Shown: positions 1-9,900, counted from the stretch's first letter. The stretch: 64,000 bases of DNA from Funiculus sociatus GB2-C1 (GCF_039962115.1 NZ_JAMPKJ010000013.1:1-64000); one strand, 5' to 3'. Numbers and translations are program-made. Notes: generated by a model not told the origin, from the sequence alone.

Positions 1-303
1 CAGGAATTAATCCCTAAACTTTGGAAGGATGCTTGTGTTGTTATGGATAATGCCAAAATCCATCAAGGAGAGATGGTAAGAGAATTTATAGAAAAAGCCG
101 GAGCAAAACTCCTATACTTATCTCCTTACTCTCCTGAGTTTTCCCCAATTGAGAATTTTTGGTCAAAAGTCAAATCTATCTTGAGAAAGACAGCAGCAAG
201 AACATATAAAGATTTAATTGATGCCATTGCCAACGCCATGCTTGAGGTGACTCAGGAAAATATCCGTAACTGGTTTACTCATTGTTGTTACTGTACCTCA
301 TGA
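1..303 (+). mobile_element. IS630-family transposase, C-terminal fragment (cut by window edge)
   Basis: The reading frame is open from base 1, so the N-terminal part lies outside the window. The visible 100 codons match the C-terminal half of a DDE transposase of the IS630/Tc1-mariner type. VVMDNAKIH carries the second catalytic Asp, and SPYSPEFSPIENFWSKVK carries the third acidic residue in the NxxE-W context typical of this family. The frame ends in TGA at 301-303. The matching inverted-repeat partner is outside the window, so the right end of the element cannot be fixed. Whether the whole element is intact cannot be judged here. Confidence 0.88.
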
Positions 304-652
304 GTGCGAGAATTGCTATAATACGAGATAAGCTTTAAAAACCGATTTTAATTAAGGATTATGCTAATTGTAAAAATAAGCACTTGTCCAGACAAATAAA
401 TAACCACCGCGAAGCGTTAAAATGATTTTTTTTAGTTGATATATTTACCCTTCCACTACATATTTACTACTACCTTAAAAATAATCCTCGTTCTTAGTCA
501 GAAACTGGGAACGAAGTTATTAGAGGCGCTACCCCCTTCAATGGCTTAAAAAGTTAAAAATAATTGTAGGTTGGGCGAGGTTCCCAACCTACGCTAACCA
601 GAAATGAAAAATTCTCGTTCCCAGCCAGAGAGGGGGAACAAGAATTTTTCAT
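304..652. other. Non-coding stretch holding three palindromic repeats
   Basis: No gene is supported here. It holds a degenerate copy of the CTCGTTCCCAG palindrome at about 486-516. At 566-592 there is a perfect 10-bp hairpin, GTAGGTTGGG pairing with CCCAACCTAC. The third is the long palindrome at 606-650 annotated separately. Confidence 0.6.
606..650. terminator. Hairpin terminator made of a CTCGTTCCC-type palindrome
   Basis: GAAAAATTCTCGTTCCC pairs with the complementary arm ending at 650, with a single mismatch. It lies 3 bases after the stop of the minus-strand solute-binding protein gene. Read on the minus strand the hairpin ends in a U-rich tail, so it probably terminates that gene. It belongs to a palindrome family seen five times in this window. 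Confidence 0.7.
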
Positions 653-1813
653 TTAGCGGATTTCTTGCCACAGAGAAAGGTACTTAAGGGCTGTAGATTG
701 AGAGAGGGGATAGAGAAATTCGCTTTTCTCAAGAACCTGAGTATCTGGCAGTAACACTGAATTTGTCTGTAAAGATTTTGGTAACTCAGATCGATTCATG
801 CCTGTGATAATTGGTGAGGCGGCGCGAGTGAATAAAGAAATTTCCAGGGCTTGTTTTTGCTGCCAACAAAAATCAATCCATTGGTTTTGGAGAGAGGCGA
901 TATTTGCCGTATCTTCAGGCTTGGCAGCAGCAGGTCGCACCCACACATCTGCCCAGAGAGCGGTTCCTGACTGAGGAACTACGGCGGCGATGTTGCGATC
1001 GCTTTTTAAAACTGACAGCACATCAGTTGACCAACCCACCGCTAGCCAAGTGTCTCCTATAAGTAGGGGTTCCAGATAGGTATCGGAACTGTAAAGCTTA
1101 ATCTGCCCTTTTAACTTAGCAAGAGCGTCTTTTAAGTCGGGAACTTTATCCAGGTTTTCCGTATTATAAGAATGGCCTAGCCGTTTTAAAGTTAGACCAA
1201 TAACTTCTCGCGCCTGATCCAAAACAGAAATGCGATCGCGCAGTTCTTCTCGCCACAAATCCTGCCAATCTCTAGGCTCCCATCCCAAGGCCTTGAATTT
1301 ATCGCGGCGATACACAATAACAGTGCTTCCCCAACGGTAAGGAGCGCCCCAAATCTTTCCCGAAGCGTCCAACTGTCCTTGTGCATTGCGTTTTACTAAT
1401 TCTTGCCAAGGACGCGGTAACTGCTTCCATCCTGCTGTCTGTGTTGGCTCAATTGGTTGAATTAGCTTTTGTTCTATTGCTTGTGCTAACCAGTAATCTC
1501 CTAACGTCACTAAGTCAGCAATCACTGGTGTCTTTGTAATAAAGGGTATCCGCATCCAACCCTTTCCCGTCTCGTTTGGTTTGTGCCAAGTTTCCAGACG
1601 GGTAAATAACTCTTTTAATTGTGTTTCTGGCGTAAAATCCAGAGTAGCTGATTGCTTTAGGCTCTGGCGAAATTCATTTAATAGCTGAGCGGGAATGGAA
1701 TTTTTCAGCAGTTTGACTCTTAAAGCTGGGTTTTGGGAACTCCCACAACTTGCAAGCAGCTGACTCATTGCCAGGGTTCCAGCACCCAGCAGAAAAGACC
1801 GTCGATTTATCAT
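653..1813 (-). CDS. Extracellular solute-binding lipoprotein (PotD-like, Tat-type signal)
   Basis: The 386-residue protein begins with a twin-arginine-like signal (NRRSFLLGAG, residues 3-12) followed by a lipobox LLASC with Cys23 as the likely lipidated residue. This suggests export in folded form and anchoring to a membrane. The rest resembles family 1 periplasmic binding proteins of polyamine or iron ABC importers, with the segments KTPVIADLVTLGDYWLAQAI and VPQSGTALWADVWVRP. No permease or ATPase gene is next to it, so the ligand cannot be inferred from context. Downstream lies a phycobiliprotein lyase-like gene that appears unrelated. Polyamine specificity is family inference only. Confidence 0.82.
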   Translation of the reverse strand: MINRRSFLLGAGTLAMSQLLASCGSSQNPALRVKLLKNSIPAQLLNEFRQSLKQSATLDFTPETQLKELFTRLETWHKPNETGKGWMRIPFITKTPVIADLVTLGDYWLAQAIEQKLIQPIEPTQTAGWKQLPRPWQELVKRNAQGQLDASGKIWGAPYRWGSTVIVYRRDKFKALGWEPRDWQDLWREELRDRISVLDQAREVIGLTLKRLGHSYNTENLDKVPDLKDALAKLKGQIKLYSSDTYLEPLLIGDTWLAVGWSTDVLSVLKSDRNIAAVVPQSGTALWADVWVRPAAAKPEDTANIASLQNQWIDFCWQQKQALEISLFTRAASPIITGMNRSELPKSLQTNSVLLPDTQVLEKSEFLYPLSQSTALKYLSLWQEIR

Positions 1814-1869
1814 AAACTGTCGTGAAAACAGGGGCTAGAAAGGCAAAATGCCTTTTTAATTTTTTCTTT

Positions 1870-2508
1870 TTAATTTTTTTGTCGGCGCTCTACCCCAAAG
1901 CCTACCAATTCAATAACCGTTGGTGGTTCGCCGTTTTGAGGGCGTTCGTAGGTAATAATCGTGCGTAAGCGGATATCATCCTCTACAATCCGCATTTGAT
2001 CCACTGCTACGGAACGGCGATAGTAAGTTATCATTTCCAGGGTTTGGCGAGTAGGCTGATAGGTAAAGCGCCCCACAATCGCTCCTGGTTCTGAGTATCC
2101 CTCATCCCGCAGATAAAAACCCTCAATGACTTCTTCCCCGACGGGAACATCAGCGGCGATGGGTAGAGAAGGCTTTTTGGCTGGCGATTCTTCTGACACC
2201 ACGTAAGCATCTGGCACAAATAGCGCCTTCAAACTCATCGCTACTTGTTCGCCCTTTTCCGAGATGGTATCAAACGCGATCGCAAACCCTGGACAGACAT
2301 GATCATCTTCTTTCACCTGATCGGTGTCTACCTTAATTCCATTTAACGAGTAAAACTCGAAAGTTGGCTGCTTTTGTTCCAGCGTCAGGGGTTCTACCCG
2401 AAATTCTGTATAAGAGCGTTCCACCTGACCGCTTAAGACAGAATGATACGTTCTTTCGGTTGTCCATACTCCCGTGCAAGCGGTAAAAAACTCTCTTATG
2501 CTGAGCAT
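1870..2508 (-). CDS. Phycobiliprotein lyase, CpcS/CpeS family
   Basis: This 212-residue protein matches the CpcS/CpeS-type lyases, lipocalin-like beta-barrel proteins that attach phycocyanobilin or related bilins to cysteines of phycobiliproteins. The N-terminal signature EFFTACTGVWTTERTYHSV (residues 6-24) is characteristic, and the barrel-like alternation continues to ELVGFGVERR at the C-terminus. It is not beside any phycobiliprotein or linker gene. The bilin and target subunit cannot be read from the sequence. It lies 56 bases upstream of the solute-binding protein gene on the same strand. No signal peptide is present, as expected for a cytoplasmic enzyme. Confidence 0.85.
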   Translation of the reverse strand: MLSIREFFTACTGVWTTERTYHSVLSGQVERSYTEFRVEPLTLEQKQPTFEFYSLNGIKVDTDQVKEDDHVCPGFAIAFDTISEKGEQVAMSLKALFVPDAYVVSEESPAKKPSLPIAADVPVGEEVIEGFYLRDEGYSEPGAIVGRFTYQPTRQTLEMITYYRRSVAVDQMRIVEDDIRLRTIITYERPQNGEPPTVIELVGFGVERRQKN

Positions 2509-2989
2509 TTTTTCTTCTAAATGGCTAAATTTACGTCAATAAAAAGGATTTTGCTTATTTGATTAAATTAACATAACTTTGTGTTCTTGTGTACAGACGA
2601 TATTTATAACCTTCAATATTTTTGTGCCGCCGCCGGAACATCATACATAGCCCGCATTTTCATATTTACTGAGTATATTTTCTTACCATGCTTTTAGCTG
2701 AGAAATTTTTTAATGTTGAAGACAAAAATCAACCAAGATAGCCGTAAAAGAGCGGAATTTACCATAAAGCTTCCAAATCGCGAGTTTCCCAGTCATAATT
2801 TATTAATCGGGCAATCAAGAAATCGCTCAGCCATGTCTATCTAGATGCTGGATACAGCGTCTTACAGACGCTTAAGTCTTGGTAAAAAAATTCATCTTAC
2901 CCAATAGTTAAATAATTGATAAGTAAAACCCTATTTGAACTGTTATTTCATAACATGAAGATCGGAGAAGTTACACACCTGGAAATTGC
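2509..2989. other. AT-rich intergenic region, nothing firm
   Basis: This region separates divergent genes and should contain the promoters of the lyase gene and the small coiled-coil gene. A 43-codon frame starting at 2713 has no recognisable family or good ribosome-binding site, and I do not call it. No RNA gene is recognised. Confidence 0.4.
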
Positions 2990-3367
2990 ATGGATTCACT
3001 TCAAAAGCAAATTGTCGTTTTAAGTCATAAAGTTGATGTCGTGTACGAAATGCTCGAACAGATGAATCAGAAAGTCTCTGACTCTCTGTCGCAAACCAAG
3101 CAAGCGCCTGTCCAAGTTGGTACACCCCCGCCGATAGGAGCCAATAATAGCCGCTACTCGTATCAAAGCTACAGCAGTATGACTTCAGTGATGGAGCATA
3201 AAGATGTATTGGTTGATACCAATGGTTTAGACGGCAACTTCCAGAGTAGTGAAAAGGAATTGTCGCCGGAAATTCAAATACAACGCCTAACCGCACAACT
3301 TACAGCCGCTTATAATCGCATCGCCGCCTTGGAAGAACAGTTACTTTCTAAAAGAATCCACTCTTAA
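2990..3367 (+). CDS. Small coiled-coil protein, unknown function
   Basis: This 125-residue protein has no family I recognise. Residues 1-36 (SLQKQIVVLSHKVDVVYEML and onward) and residues 90-120 (IQRLTAQLTAAYNRIAALEE) have heptad hydrophobic spacing, suggesting two coiled coils. They are joined by a Ser/Gly/Pro/Tyr-rich linker. There is no signal peptide or membrane segment. The ATG at 2990 follows a weak GGAA-type site. The plus-strand frame is preferred over the overlapping minus frame because its composition and coiled-coil pattern look like a real protein. Confidence 0.6.
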   Translation: MDSLQKQIVVLSHKVDVVYEMLEQMNQKVSDSLSQTKQAPVQVGTPPPIGANNSRYSYQSYSSMTSVMEHKDVLVDTNGLDGNFQSSEKELSPEIQIQRLTAQLTAAYNRIAALEEQLLSKRIHS

Positions 3368-3425
3368 CAGCAACAGTCAGAAGGATAAAGGTTAAATTTA
3401 TACTTCATACTGAATACTCAATACT

Positions 3426-4700
3426 TCAACAACGTTCTATCAACGTTTCAATAGCATAGAGTAATTGCTTTTGGTGCCAGCCTTGGGTTAGTGTAGCTGC
3501 GATCGCGCATCCCCCTGCACCCATACCTTCTTTGACATATCCTTGCTCATAAGCCCTCAGTTGAGGGTAACGAGAAGCCGCAAAACTTAGCCCAGTAGCC
3601 ATTAGGGAAACTGGGTTGATAGTTTTTGCTAATCCAACAGTGTCGCCCGTAGAGTCTTCTGCCACCCAGCGGGTTGTTCCTACCACTACTTGTTCTGGTT
3701 GCCAGGACAGGTTACATTGACGTGATATTGCCTGCATCAAGGCATACACAGCCAGCATCTGCGTCCCACCAGCAAGCAAAACACCGCAGCTACGACTAGC
3801 AGCGATCGCCATCCCCGCCGCCACAACTTGCATCGGATCTCCAATTGCCGCCACCAGCTGCAAAGGGTCAATTGCTTCGCCGGGACTGGGGACTGGGGAA
3901 GAGAAGACAGCAACTTTTTTGTCTTCCCATTCCCCAATCCTCGCCGCTTGTAGCCCAGCTTGTACCACAGCCCACTTTTGGGAATGATTGCAACTGGGGT
4001 GGCTGCTGTTGACTTTACCAACAGCAGCGAAACCCAAGCCAGTTAAAACAGCCAAAGCCGTTGTGGTTCCCCCCACCACGCACTCGCCCAGAATTAAATA
4101 CCCATTGGGAATATTTGCCGCCAGCTTTTCTCCCCACCTCAGCCCCTGCTGGAGCAGATGTTTTACTATTGTTAGTTCCAGGGCATTTCCTTGAGTGAGA
4201 CACCGGGCTGGAAAGCCCCCTAAATCAATTGTTGGGACACTCGGTGGCTGGGGCAAACCTGCATTAAATAAATAAACTGGAATATTCAGACCCTCGATTG
4301 CAGCGCGAGAGATTAGCACTGGTGAAGCTCCCGCTTGCAGGGGAGGTAGAGGATATTGAGGCTGTTGGCGAGGGCCGTGATACAAAAATTCGGCATCTGC
4401 GATCGCAGTGTATCGCCGATCTTCTGGCGTTGCACCAGCCGCAGAAATGCCGGGGATCAAGGCGGTGTCAGTAAATCCTAAAATACAAGCAAACACCGCT
4501 GGCTGTCCTCGATATCGCTGGAGCCAGCGGTGTCCCTGTTCGTGTTGAGTGTAGACGTTAATGGGGATTGGGGATTGGGGATTGAGGATTGGGGATTGGG
4601 GATTGAGGATTGGGGATTGAGGATTGGGAAATCTCCCTTGTCTCTCTTCCCCAGTACCTTGTCCCCAGTCCCCAGTCCCTTGTCTTTCTTCTCCCATCAT
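3426..4700 (-). CDS. cobT: CobT-type nicotinate-nucleotide phosphoribosyltransferase with repeat-encoded N-terminus
   Basis: The core matches the cyanobacterial/archaeal CobT branch, which activates the lower-ligand base for cobalamin assembly from nicotinate mononucleotide. It has INVYTQHEQGHRWLQRYRG, GISAAGATPEDRRYTAIADA, GECVVGGTTTALAVLTGL and AAIGDPMQVVAAGMAIAA. Residues 1-46 are not family-like. They are the translation of a heptanucleotide repeat tract and read as NPQSPI-type repeats. A second repeat-like insert lies at 3882-3941, about residues 254-273 (IGEWEDKKVAVFSSPVPSPG). The ATG pair at 4697-4700 follows the upstream DUF2232 stop by a few bases and has GAGGAA/AGG nearby, so it is probably the authentic start with the repeat inserted just behind it. 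The frame is intact, and function is presumably retained. Confidence 0.85.
   Translation of the reverse strand: MMGEERQGTGDWGQGTGEERQGRFPNPQSPILNPQSPILNPQSPIPINVYTQHEQGHRWLQRYRGQPAVFACILGFTDTALIPGISAAGATPEDRRYTAIADAEFLYHGPRQQPQYPLPPLQAGASPVLISRAAIEGLNIPVYLFNAGLPQPPSVPTIDLGGFPARCLTQGNALELTIVKHLLQQGLRWGEKLAANIPNGYLILGECVVGGTTTALAVLTGLGFAAVGKVNSSHPSCNHSQKWAVVQAGLQAARIGEWEDKKVAVFSSPVPSPGEAIDPLQLVAAIGDPMQVVAAGMAIAASRSCGVLLAGGTQMLAVYALMQAISRQCNLSWQPEQVVVGTTRWVAEDSTGDTVGLAKTINPVSLMATGLSFAASRYPQLRAYEQGYVKEGMGAGGCAIAATLTQGWHQKQLLYAIETLIERC
3882..3941 (+). repeat. Heptad-repeat element inside cobT (internal copy)
   Basis: On the plus strand this reads GGGACTGGGGACTGGGGAAG, then an inverted GAAGAC/GTCTTC centre, then CCCATTCCCCAATCC. 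That is the G-rich, centre, C-rich order seen in the other elements, here antisense to cobT. It is translated in frame and adds a stretch unlike the CobT family. Confidence 0.65.
4561..4690 (-). repeat. Heptad-repeat element at the start of cobT
   Basis: Read along cobT it runs from G-rich heptads (GGGACTGGGGACTGGGGAC) through AAGAGAGACAAGGGAGATTT to C-rich heptads of the CCCCAAT and CCTCAAT type. It contains no stop in the cobT frame and encodes about 43 residues. It falls just behind the ATG pair, so the extension is added to the N-terminus. Confidence 0.8.
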
Positions 4701-4703
4701 CCT

Positions 4704-5531
4704 TTATTCCTCGTAATCTAATAAAACTTGTACCCAGTTTGGCGGACGGGGGATTGGGTTGCCTAAGCGATCCAGTAGCACCAAAGCCACCAGATGCACC
4801 ACGAATAGATAAATGATATTGCTCAGGATGACCATGCCGAATGCGATCGCTTGAACCACATAAAGACTCGGTTGGGCGAGCAACCCTAGCTTGACAAATA
4901 TCCACTCTGCCAATTCCGTCACCTGGCTTGTTGTGTAAACCCAGAGGTCTTCGCCCAGTAAAATTGACAGCAGCCAAAACCGAAAAAAGAATCCAAACGT
5001 GCCAATAATCCCACCTATACCAATCGAGAACAGCCAGTTACTCCCGCGCCTCCACATAGCCCCCAGCTGGACACCCATCAAAGCATAGGGGATAACAAAC
5101 AGAATGCTGCGGGTAGGCCCCATCAGCACCGACAACAGCAACCCAGTAACCAACGCCGCCATCCAAGCAGCGCGGTATCCCCAGCGCAAGTATGCCAAAG
5201 CAATTGGCACCGGGAAAAACATCCGCAACAGCGGCCCTAGGGGAAAGTAATAATTAATCAGCCAAATCAAGCTAGAGGTACTAGCTAAAAAGGCAGTTTC
5301 CACCAATATCAACGGAGACTTCGCACTCACCTTAACTTCAGAAAAATTGTCTGGTGGGGCGCTGGTTGTCCCTGTTGTTTCGCTTCTATCCGCATCCCCA
5401 GACATTTGTGGATTAAAGCTTTCAGGGCCAGTTGTACTTTGTCTTGCTGCGTTCGCCAGTCCGGTCGGCTGATTTTCCGTTTCCAGATCGCTGGGGCGAT
5501 CGCCTTCACCGTCTTTAAAAGGATCGCTCAT
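4704..5531 (-). CDS. DUF2232-type multi-span membrane protein
   Basis: This 275-residue protein has a hydrophilic N-terminus of about 70 residues (many Asp, Glu, Thr, Pro). About six hydrophobic segments follow from residue 75 on, including LILVETAFLASTSSLIWLI, AYLRWGYRAAWMAALVTGLL and VVHLVALVLLDRL. The arrangement matches DUF2232 membrane proteins, whose biochemical role I do not know. The stop at 4704 lies 3 bases before the cobT start, so the two are very probably co-transcribed and translationally coupled. A role in substrate transport for cobalamin synthesis is conceivable but is only inferred from this coupling. Confidence 0.78.
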   Translation of the reverse strand: MSDPFKDGEGDRPSDLETENQPTGLANAARQSTTGPESFNPQMSGDADRSETTGTTSAPPDNFSEVKVSAKSPLILVETAFLASTSSLIWLINYYFPLGPLLRMFFPVPIALAYLRWGYRAAWMAALVTGLLLSVLMGPTRSILFVIPYALMGVQLGAMWRRGSNWLFSIGIGGIIGTFGFFFRFWLLSILLGEDLWVYTTSQVTELAEWIFVKLGLLAQPSLYVVQAIAFGMVILSNIIYLFVVHLVALVLLDRLGNPIPRPPNWVQVLLDYEE

Positions 5532-5725
5532 GCAAATTTTAAAACAGGCAGATTTTAATTTAACCTTTATCTAACTTTGAGGCGGATCGTTCCCTGGCAC
5601 CATTGATGATTTTGCCGAAAAGCCAGATTTCTTATTGATAAATAGGGGATTGGGAACAAAGTTATGAGTTATAAGTTATTTATTTCCAACTTTTCGCCTC
5701 CTCACTCCCCATGCCTAAGTTTGCC

Positions 5726-6433
5726 TTACACGATTAATCGTTCCAAGGCTCCCATATCGGGAATACACAGGATATCGTGATCGCGCATAATCAGCCCTTT
5801 TTTCTCCAACTTTGTCAGTACCCGCGTCACTGTTTCCCGGGCCAGTCCGCTGAGACTACTCAACTCGCGATGAGGCAAATTCGGGATATTAATTCCTTTT
5901 TGGGCAGTTTTCCCCTGCCCTTCCGCGAGAAATAACAACGTATCGGCTACACGCGACATACTGTCCGATTCTCGCAACCGGAGACGACGGTTAACTTGAC
6001 GCAGGCGTTTTGCCATCAGCTGAGCCAACCGCACGCCTGCTAGGGGTTCATTATTAATTAACTGAACGAAATCAGCAGCGGGCATACTGCCAATCGTCGT
6101 GGGAGTTAATGTGATCACATCCGTAGAACGAGGCACCTCATCGAGTGCTGCCATTTCGCCAAAGAGTTCTCCTTTCCCAAGAATGTTGAGAGTAACTTCT
6201 TTGCCATCAAGGTTGTAGGTACGAATTTTCGCCCAACCCTCCAAAATAAAATATACTGAGCCGCCCCAGTCGTTTTCCAGTAAAATCACCTGATTTGCTG
6301 GATGAGTACGAGTAACGACATGAGAAGTCGCCTTCTGCACAACAGTTTCTGGTAAGCCAGTAAACAAAGGAGCGGAGACAATCAACGAATTGAGATTAGA
6401 ATTTGGGTCGCGGGAGTTGTATCTGTCTTCCAT
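5726..6433 (-). CDS. Crp/Fnr-family transcriptional regulator, possible cAMP receptor
   Basis: This is a 235-residue CRP-type regulator. Residues about 20-140 form the cyclic-nucleotide-binding beta-barrel. In the phosphate-binding cassette, GELFGEMAALDEVPRSTDV keeps the Glu and Arg-Ser pair that contact cAMP in CRP and SyCRP1. Residues about 145-165 form the dimerisation helix (RLAQLMAKRLRQVNRRLRLR). Residues about 190-220 form a winged helix-turn-helix (ELSSLSGLARETVTRVLTKL). It lacks the N-terminal Fe-S cysteines of Fnr. It is transcribed divergently from the giant ATPase gene. The target regulon cannot be read here. Confidence 0.88.
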   Translation of the reverse strand: MEDRYNSRDPNSNLNSLIVSAPLFTGLPETVVQKATSHVVTRTHPANQVILLENDWGGSVYFILEGWAKIRTYNLDGKEVTLNILGKGELFGEMAALDEVPRSTDVITLTPTTIGSMPAADFVQLINNEPLAGVRLAQLMAKRLRQVNRRLRLRESDSMSRVADTLLFLAEGQGKTAQKGINIPNLPHRELSSLSGLARETVTRVLTKLEKKGLIMRDHDILCIPDMGALERLIV

Positions 6434-6972
6434 CGGGCCATCGCAAAAGTAAACGCTTTTAAACGGATAATTAGTGGCCCACTTTCATCGGGGCTAGCTG
6501 GTAGCGTTTTAACGCAGAGCAATAAGTAAGAGCTGGACTTTTCAGCAATACTGCCAGAATAGTACAGCAGGTGGCGTTGCCCCACTCGAAGACAATTTTG
6601 CTGGACAAGAGGCACGAAGGTGCCAATTCATTCCCAAGCAAGAGGCACCTATTTAGAAATGACTCTACCGTTATTATCCTCTCTACGGTAAACTCACTAC
6701 CAGTTGCCGATCGTTCAAAAGCAAAACTCACATTCTACTCCAAACGCTTTATTTTATGGCGATCGCGTACTTGTTACGCGGTTGGCGGCACTTGAGGGCG
6801 ATCGCTCCTGAATATATCTACATTTATAATTACCCGTTTTGAAATACTTCACCCGGTAGATGTAGAACTCTGTGAAATTTAGTTGTTGTCGCTCACGCAG
6901 TCTAACATTATAGCCAGTAGCAGTATAGTAGCTTTTGATAACTGGGCAATCGTTCTAGGCGGGGGTTCCCTT
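6434..6972. other. Divergent promoter region between the Crp-type regulator and the giant ATPase gene
   Basis: No supported gene is present. Two HIP1-type GCGATCGC motifs flank short palindromic stretches around 6760-6810. A 74-codon plus-strand frame (6571-6795) has no family features and is not called. Confidence 0.45.
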
Positions 6973-9900
6973 GTGACTCACGAAACAGATTCAATTTCAA
7001 CAATCATCGCTGACATTGACAGCATCCTCCAAAAGGCCAGCTCCCGTCGTCCTTGGCTCAGATCGGTCGATGTCCAAGAGCAGCGGCGGCTTTTGGAGCA
7101 AGTTCGTAATTATTTAGCCGCACAACAGCAATCCAATGCTGTCGTTGAAGAGCAGCACCTCCAGCGATCGCAGGAAACGGGGCGGCAAATTGTGCAAGCG
7201 GTTGAGAAAGAGATGCACTCGTTGCGCTCTGGCTTAATTGGGCCTTTACAGGCGGAAATGGAGCGGCTGCGCCAGCAACGGGAGTCGCTAATTTCAGAAA
7301 TTCGGCAGATGGAGAGTTCCCGGCTGCACTATCGAACTCTTACGCAGCAACAGGCATCCCAGCAGCAAATGATTTCCGAATTTTTGCAGGCGCTTTCTGG
7401 TCGCTTGCAGGAAACTCTGACGCAACAGATGGCTCAAAGCCTGACGAATCTAGAAGCCCAATTTATGAATTTGGCGTATACATCCCAACAAACGCCACCA
7501 TCCGCCTCTGGCCCCGCTTACGACCGCAGCCAGATAAACAATCCAGCACCGCTACACCCACGCGAGCGCCTGGAACAGCTGCAAATGCTACAGGCACGAT
7601 CCGATCAACTGTTGATCACGCTGGATTCTACTATTTGTTCCGTCTTCGAGACGCTACAGCGCAATATTCACAGCTATCAAGAGTCTTTGTTCCAAGGACT
7701 GGAGAAGATTCACAATTTGGGGCAGCAGAGTGAGGTCAGGTTTACCGAGTTGGTAAATCAGCTTAGCGAGCAGTTACAGCAAGAAGCCTCTACCATAATG
7801 CAATCCTCCTCTAGGCGGATTTCTGAATTGCAGTCACCGCCAGACGCGACGACAAGGCCGCAAAACCCAGGCAATCTGGAACCCAGGCAATCTGGAACCC
7901 AGCCACCTTGGAGAGAGGCAAATATTGCTCCGTTCTCGCCTTCGCAAAATTACAGAAGCTTCTCGCCTAATGCTGACAACCCTCCCACGCAACTACCGTA
8001 TCCGGGTATTGAATTGCCAGCTAGATCGGTGGAACTGGTAGAGGAGCCAAGTCCGGAGGCGAATCCGACTATTAGCACTTGGGTTGTACAGGGACAGGAG
8101 CGATCGCCATCCGCAGCAGCCAACAGTGATGAAGGACTGATGGGGATGGATATATCCGCTCTAAATCTAGATAGTCTGGATGACGATGATATGACGACCC
8201 TCCTACAGCTGAGTGCTGTAAGTCCCGTGCCTCCTGAAACAAGGGAAGACGAAATAGACGATTTTTTTAATAGTTTGTTTGGTGCGGAACCGCTGAGTGA
8301 GACTGGGGTGGAAAAGTCACAACATACGGCCCAGGAAGAAGGAGAGAGGGGGAGACTGAGAGCAACAGAAAAATCTCCCGAATCTATTACAGAACCAACA
8401 ATACAGTCTTTAGAAGATGCTTTGTTTGCCGGACTGATAGATGCGTCTAATGAGCCGACATTTGTACAGCCAGATCAGACAAGACCTTGGGACAATGCTT
8501 TGTTTCCGGAAGATTGGGAAGCAACCGTTTTTCAGATAGACACAGAAGCGATCGCACCCATCGCGGCAGATGAGCAAGAGCAACCCTCGAAAATTGCCAG
8601 CCGTTTGGGTGAAGAAATCTTTGCCGCCGAAACAAATTTAGCCGCCGATAGCGATGTTGAACCAGGGGATCTGGTCATCTCGTCGCTGGCTGATTTATTT
8701 CCGGAGGCGCTGACAGATGAATCCCTGACTTCTGCTATAGAAACTACCCTTCAAGAAACAACTCAAATTCAGGAAATAGAGCCAACCATACCTCAGCAAG
8801 CAATAGAGACAGAGACACCTAGCCTGTCTCCACTAGAAGATACCTACATTCCAGCTTCGCCAGACGAGGATCTGCTGGCAATAGATGCTTCTGCTAGCCA
8901 AACAGAAGAATTTTGGCTGGATCAAGAAACTTTGCAACTCCTGAGTGAAGACCTTTTTAGCTTCGAGACACCTACTAGCCGCCGAGAGCAACAAACAGAA
9001 ATTCTGGAGACAGCTCAGCAGATCGGTGAGAATCTGTATAGATTAGAGGCACCTGATAGCGATTTCCTCCAACAAGAGGAGATTTTTGGAACCGAGTTAA
9101 CCGGGGAATTGATGGCGCAGGAGCCTTTTACTCAAGAGGAACTGGCACTAAACGAAATCCAAAGGAGTGAAAATCAAGAAATTCAGTTATTTGAAGAAAC
9201 TGTGGCAGACACAGCACTGGATGAAGTGTTGATGGAGGATTGGGACGATCTGAACTTGGATAGTTTTCCAGAAGATGTGTCTGCTGGTGTGCCAAATGAG
9301 CAGGCGCAGTCTCAAAGTGAAGCGTTACACCAAGAAGATTCCCCCAAACAGCCGGAGAAAACAGAACCATCTGTGTCTGAATGGGATGCGTCATTATACA
9401 CTTGGGAACCGCTCTATCCACCTCCAGACACGGTGATTGGTTTGCTTCCTCCAGCTAAGGAATTAACAGTGGAGGAAGAACAGACAGCAGTACCAGAAAA
9501 TGCGATCGCTGCTTGGGAGTTGTCAGAAACACCTGAATCAAATTCCAGCCAGCAAACATTCAATGAGTGGGATGAAGCGGTGGAATTATCTTTAGAAGAA
9601 TTGAGTCGGGATCTGGAAACAGAAAACGCGATCGCTTCTGATGATGAATACTTAGCTTCTTGGGAGTTGTCAGAAACACCTGAATCAAATTCCAGCCAGC
9701 AAACATTCAATGGGTGGGATGAAGCTGTGGAATTATCTTTAGAAGAATTAAGTCGGGTGGAAACAGAAAACGTAATTCCTTCTGATTCTGATGATGAATA
9801 CTTAGCCTCCTGGGATTGGGAAGAAACGCCAGAAAGCGATGGGGGAGAAACAACACAATCAGATGATATGGATTGGGAGTTGGAATTGTTACGCTTGGAG

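Noticed and set aside
2713..2844. 43-codon frame upstream of the small coiled-coil gene
   Set aside because: Short, no motif, weak start context; cannot be supported from sequence alone.
6571..6795. 74-codon plus-strand frame between the Crp-type regulator and the giant gene
   Set aside because: No family features or ribosome-binding site and an odd composition; more likely promoter region.
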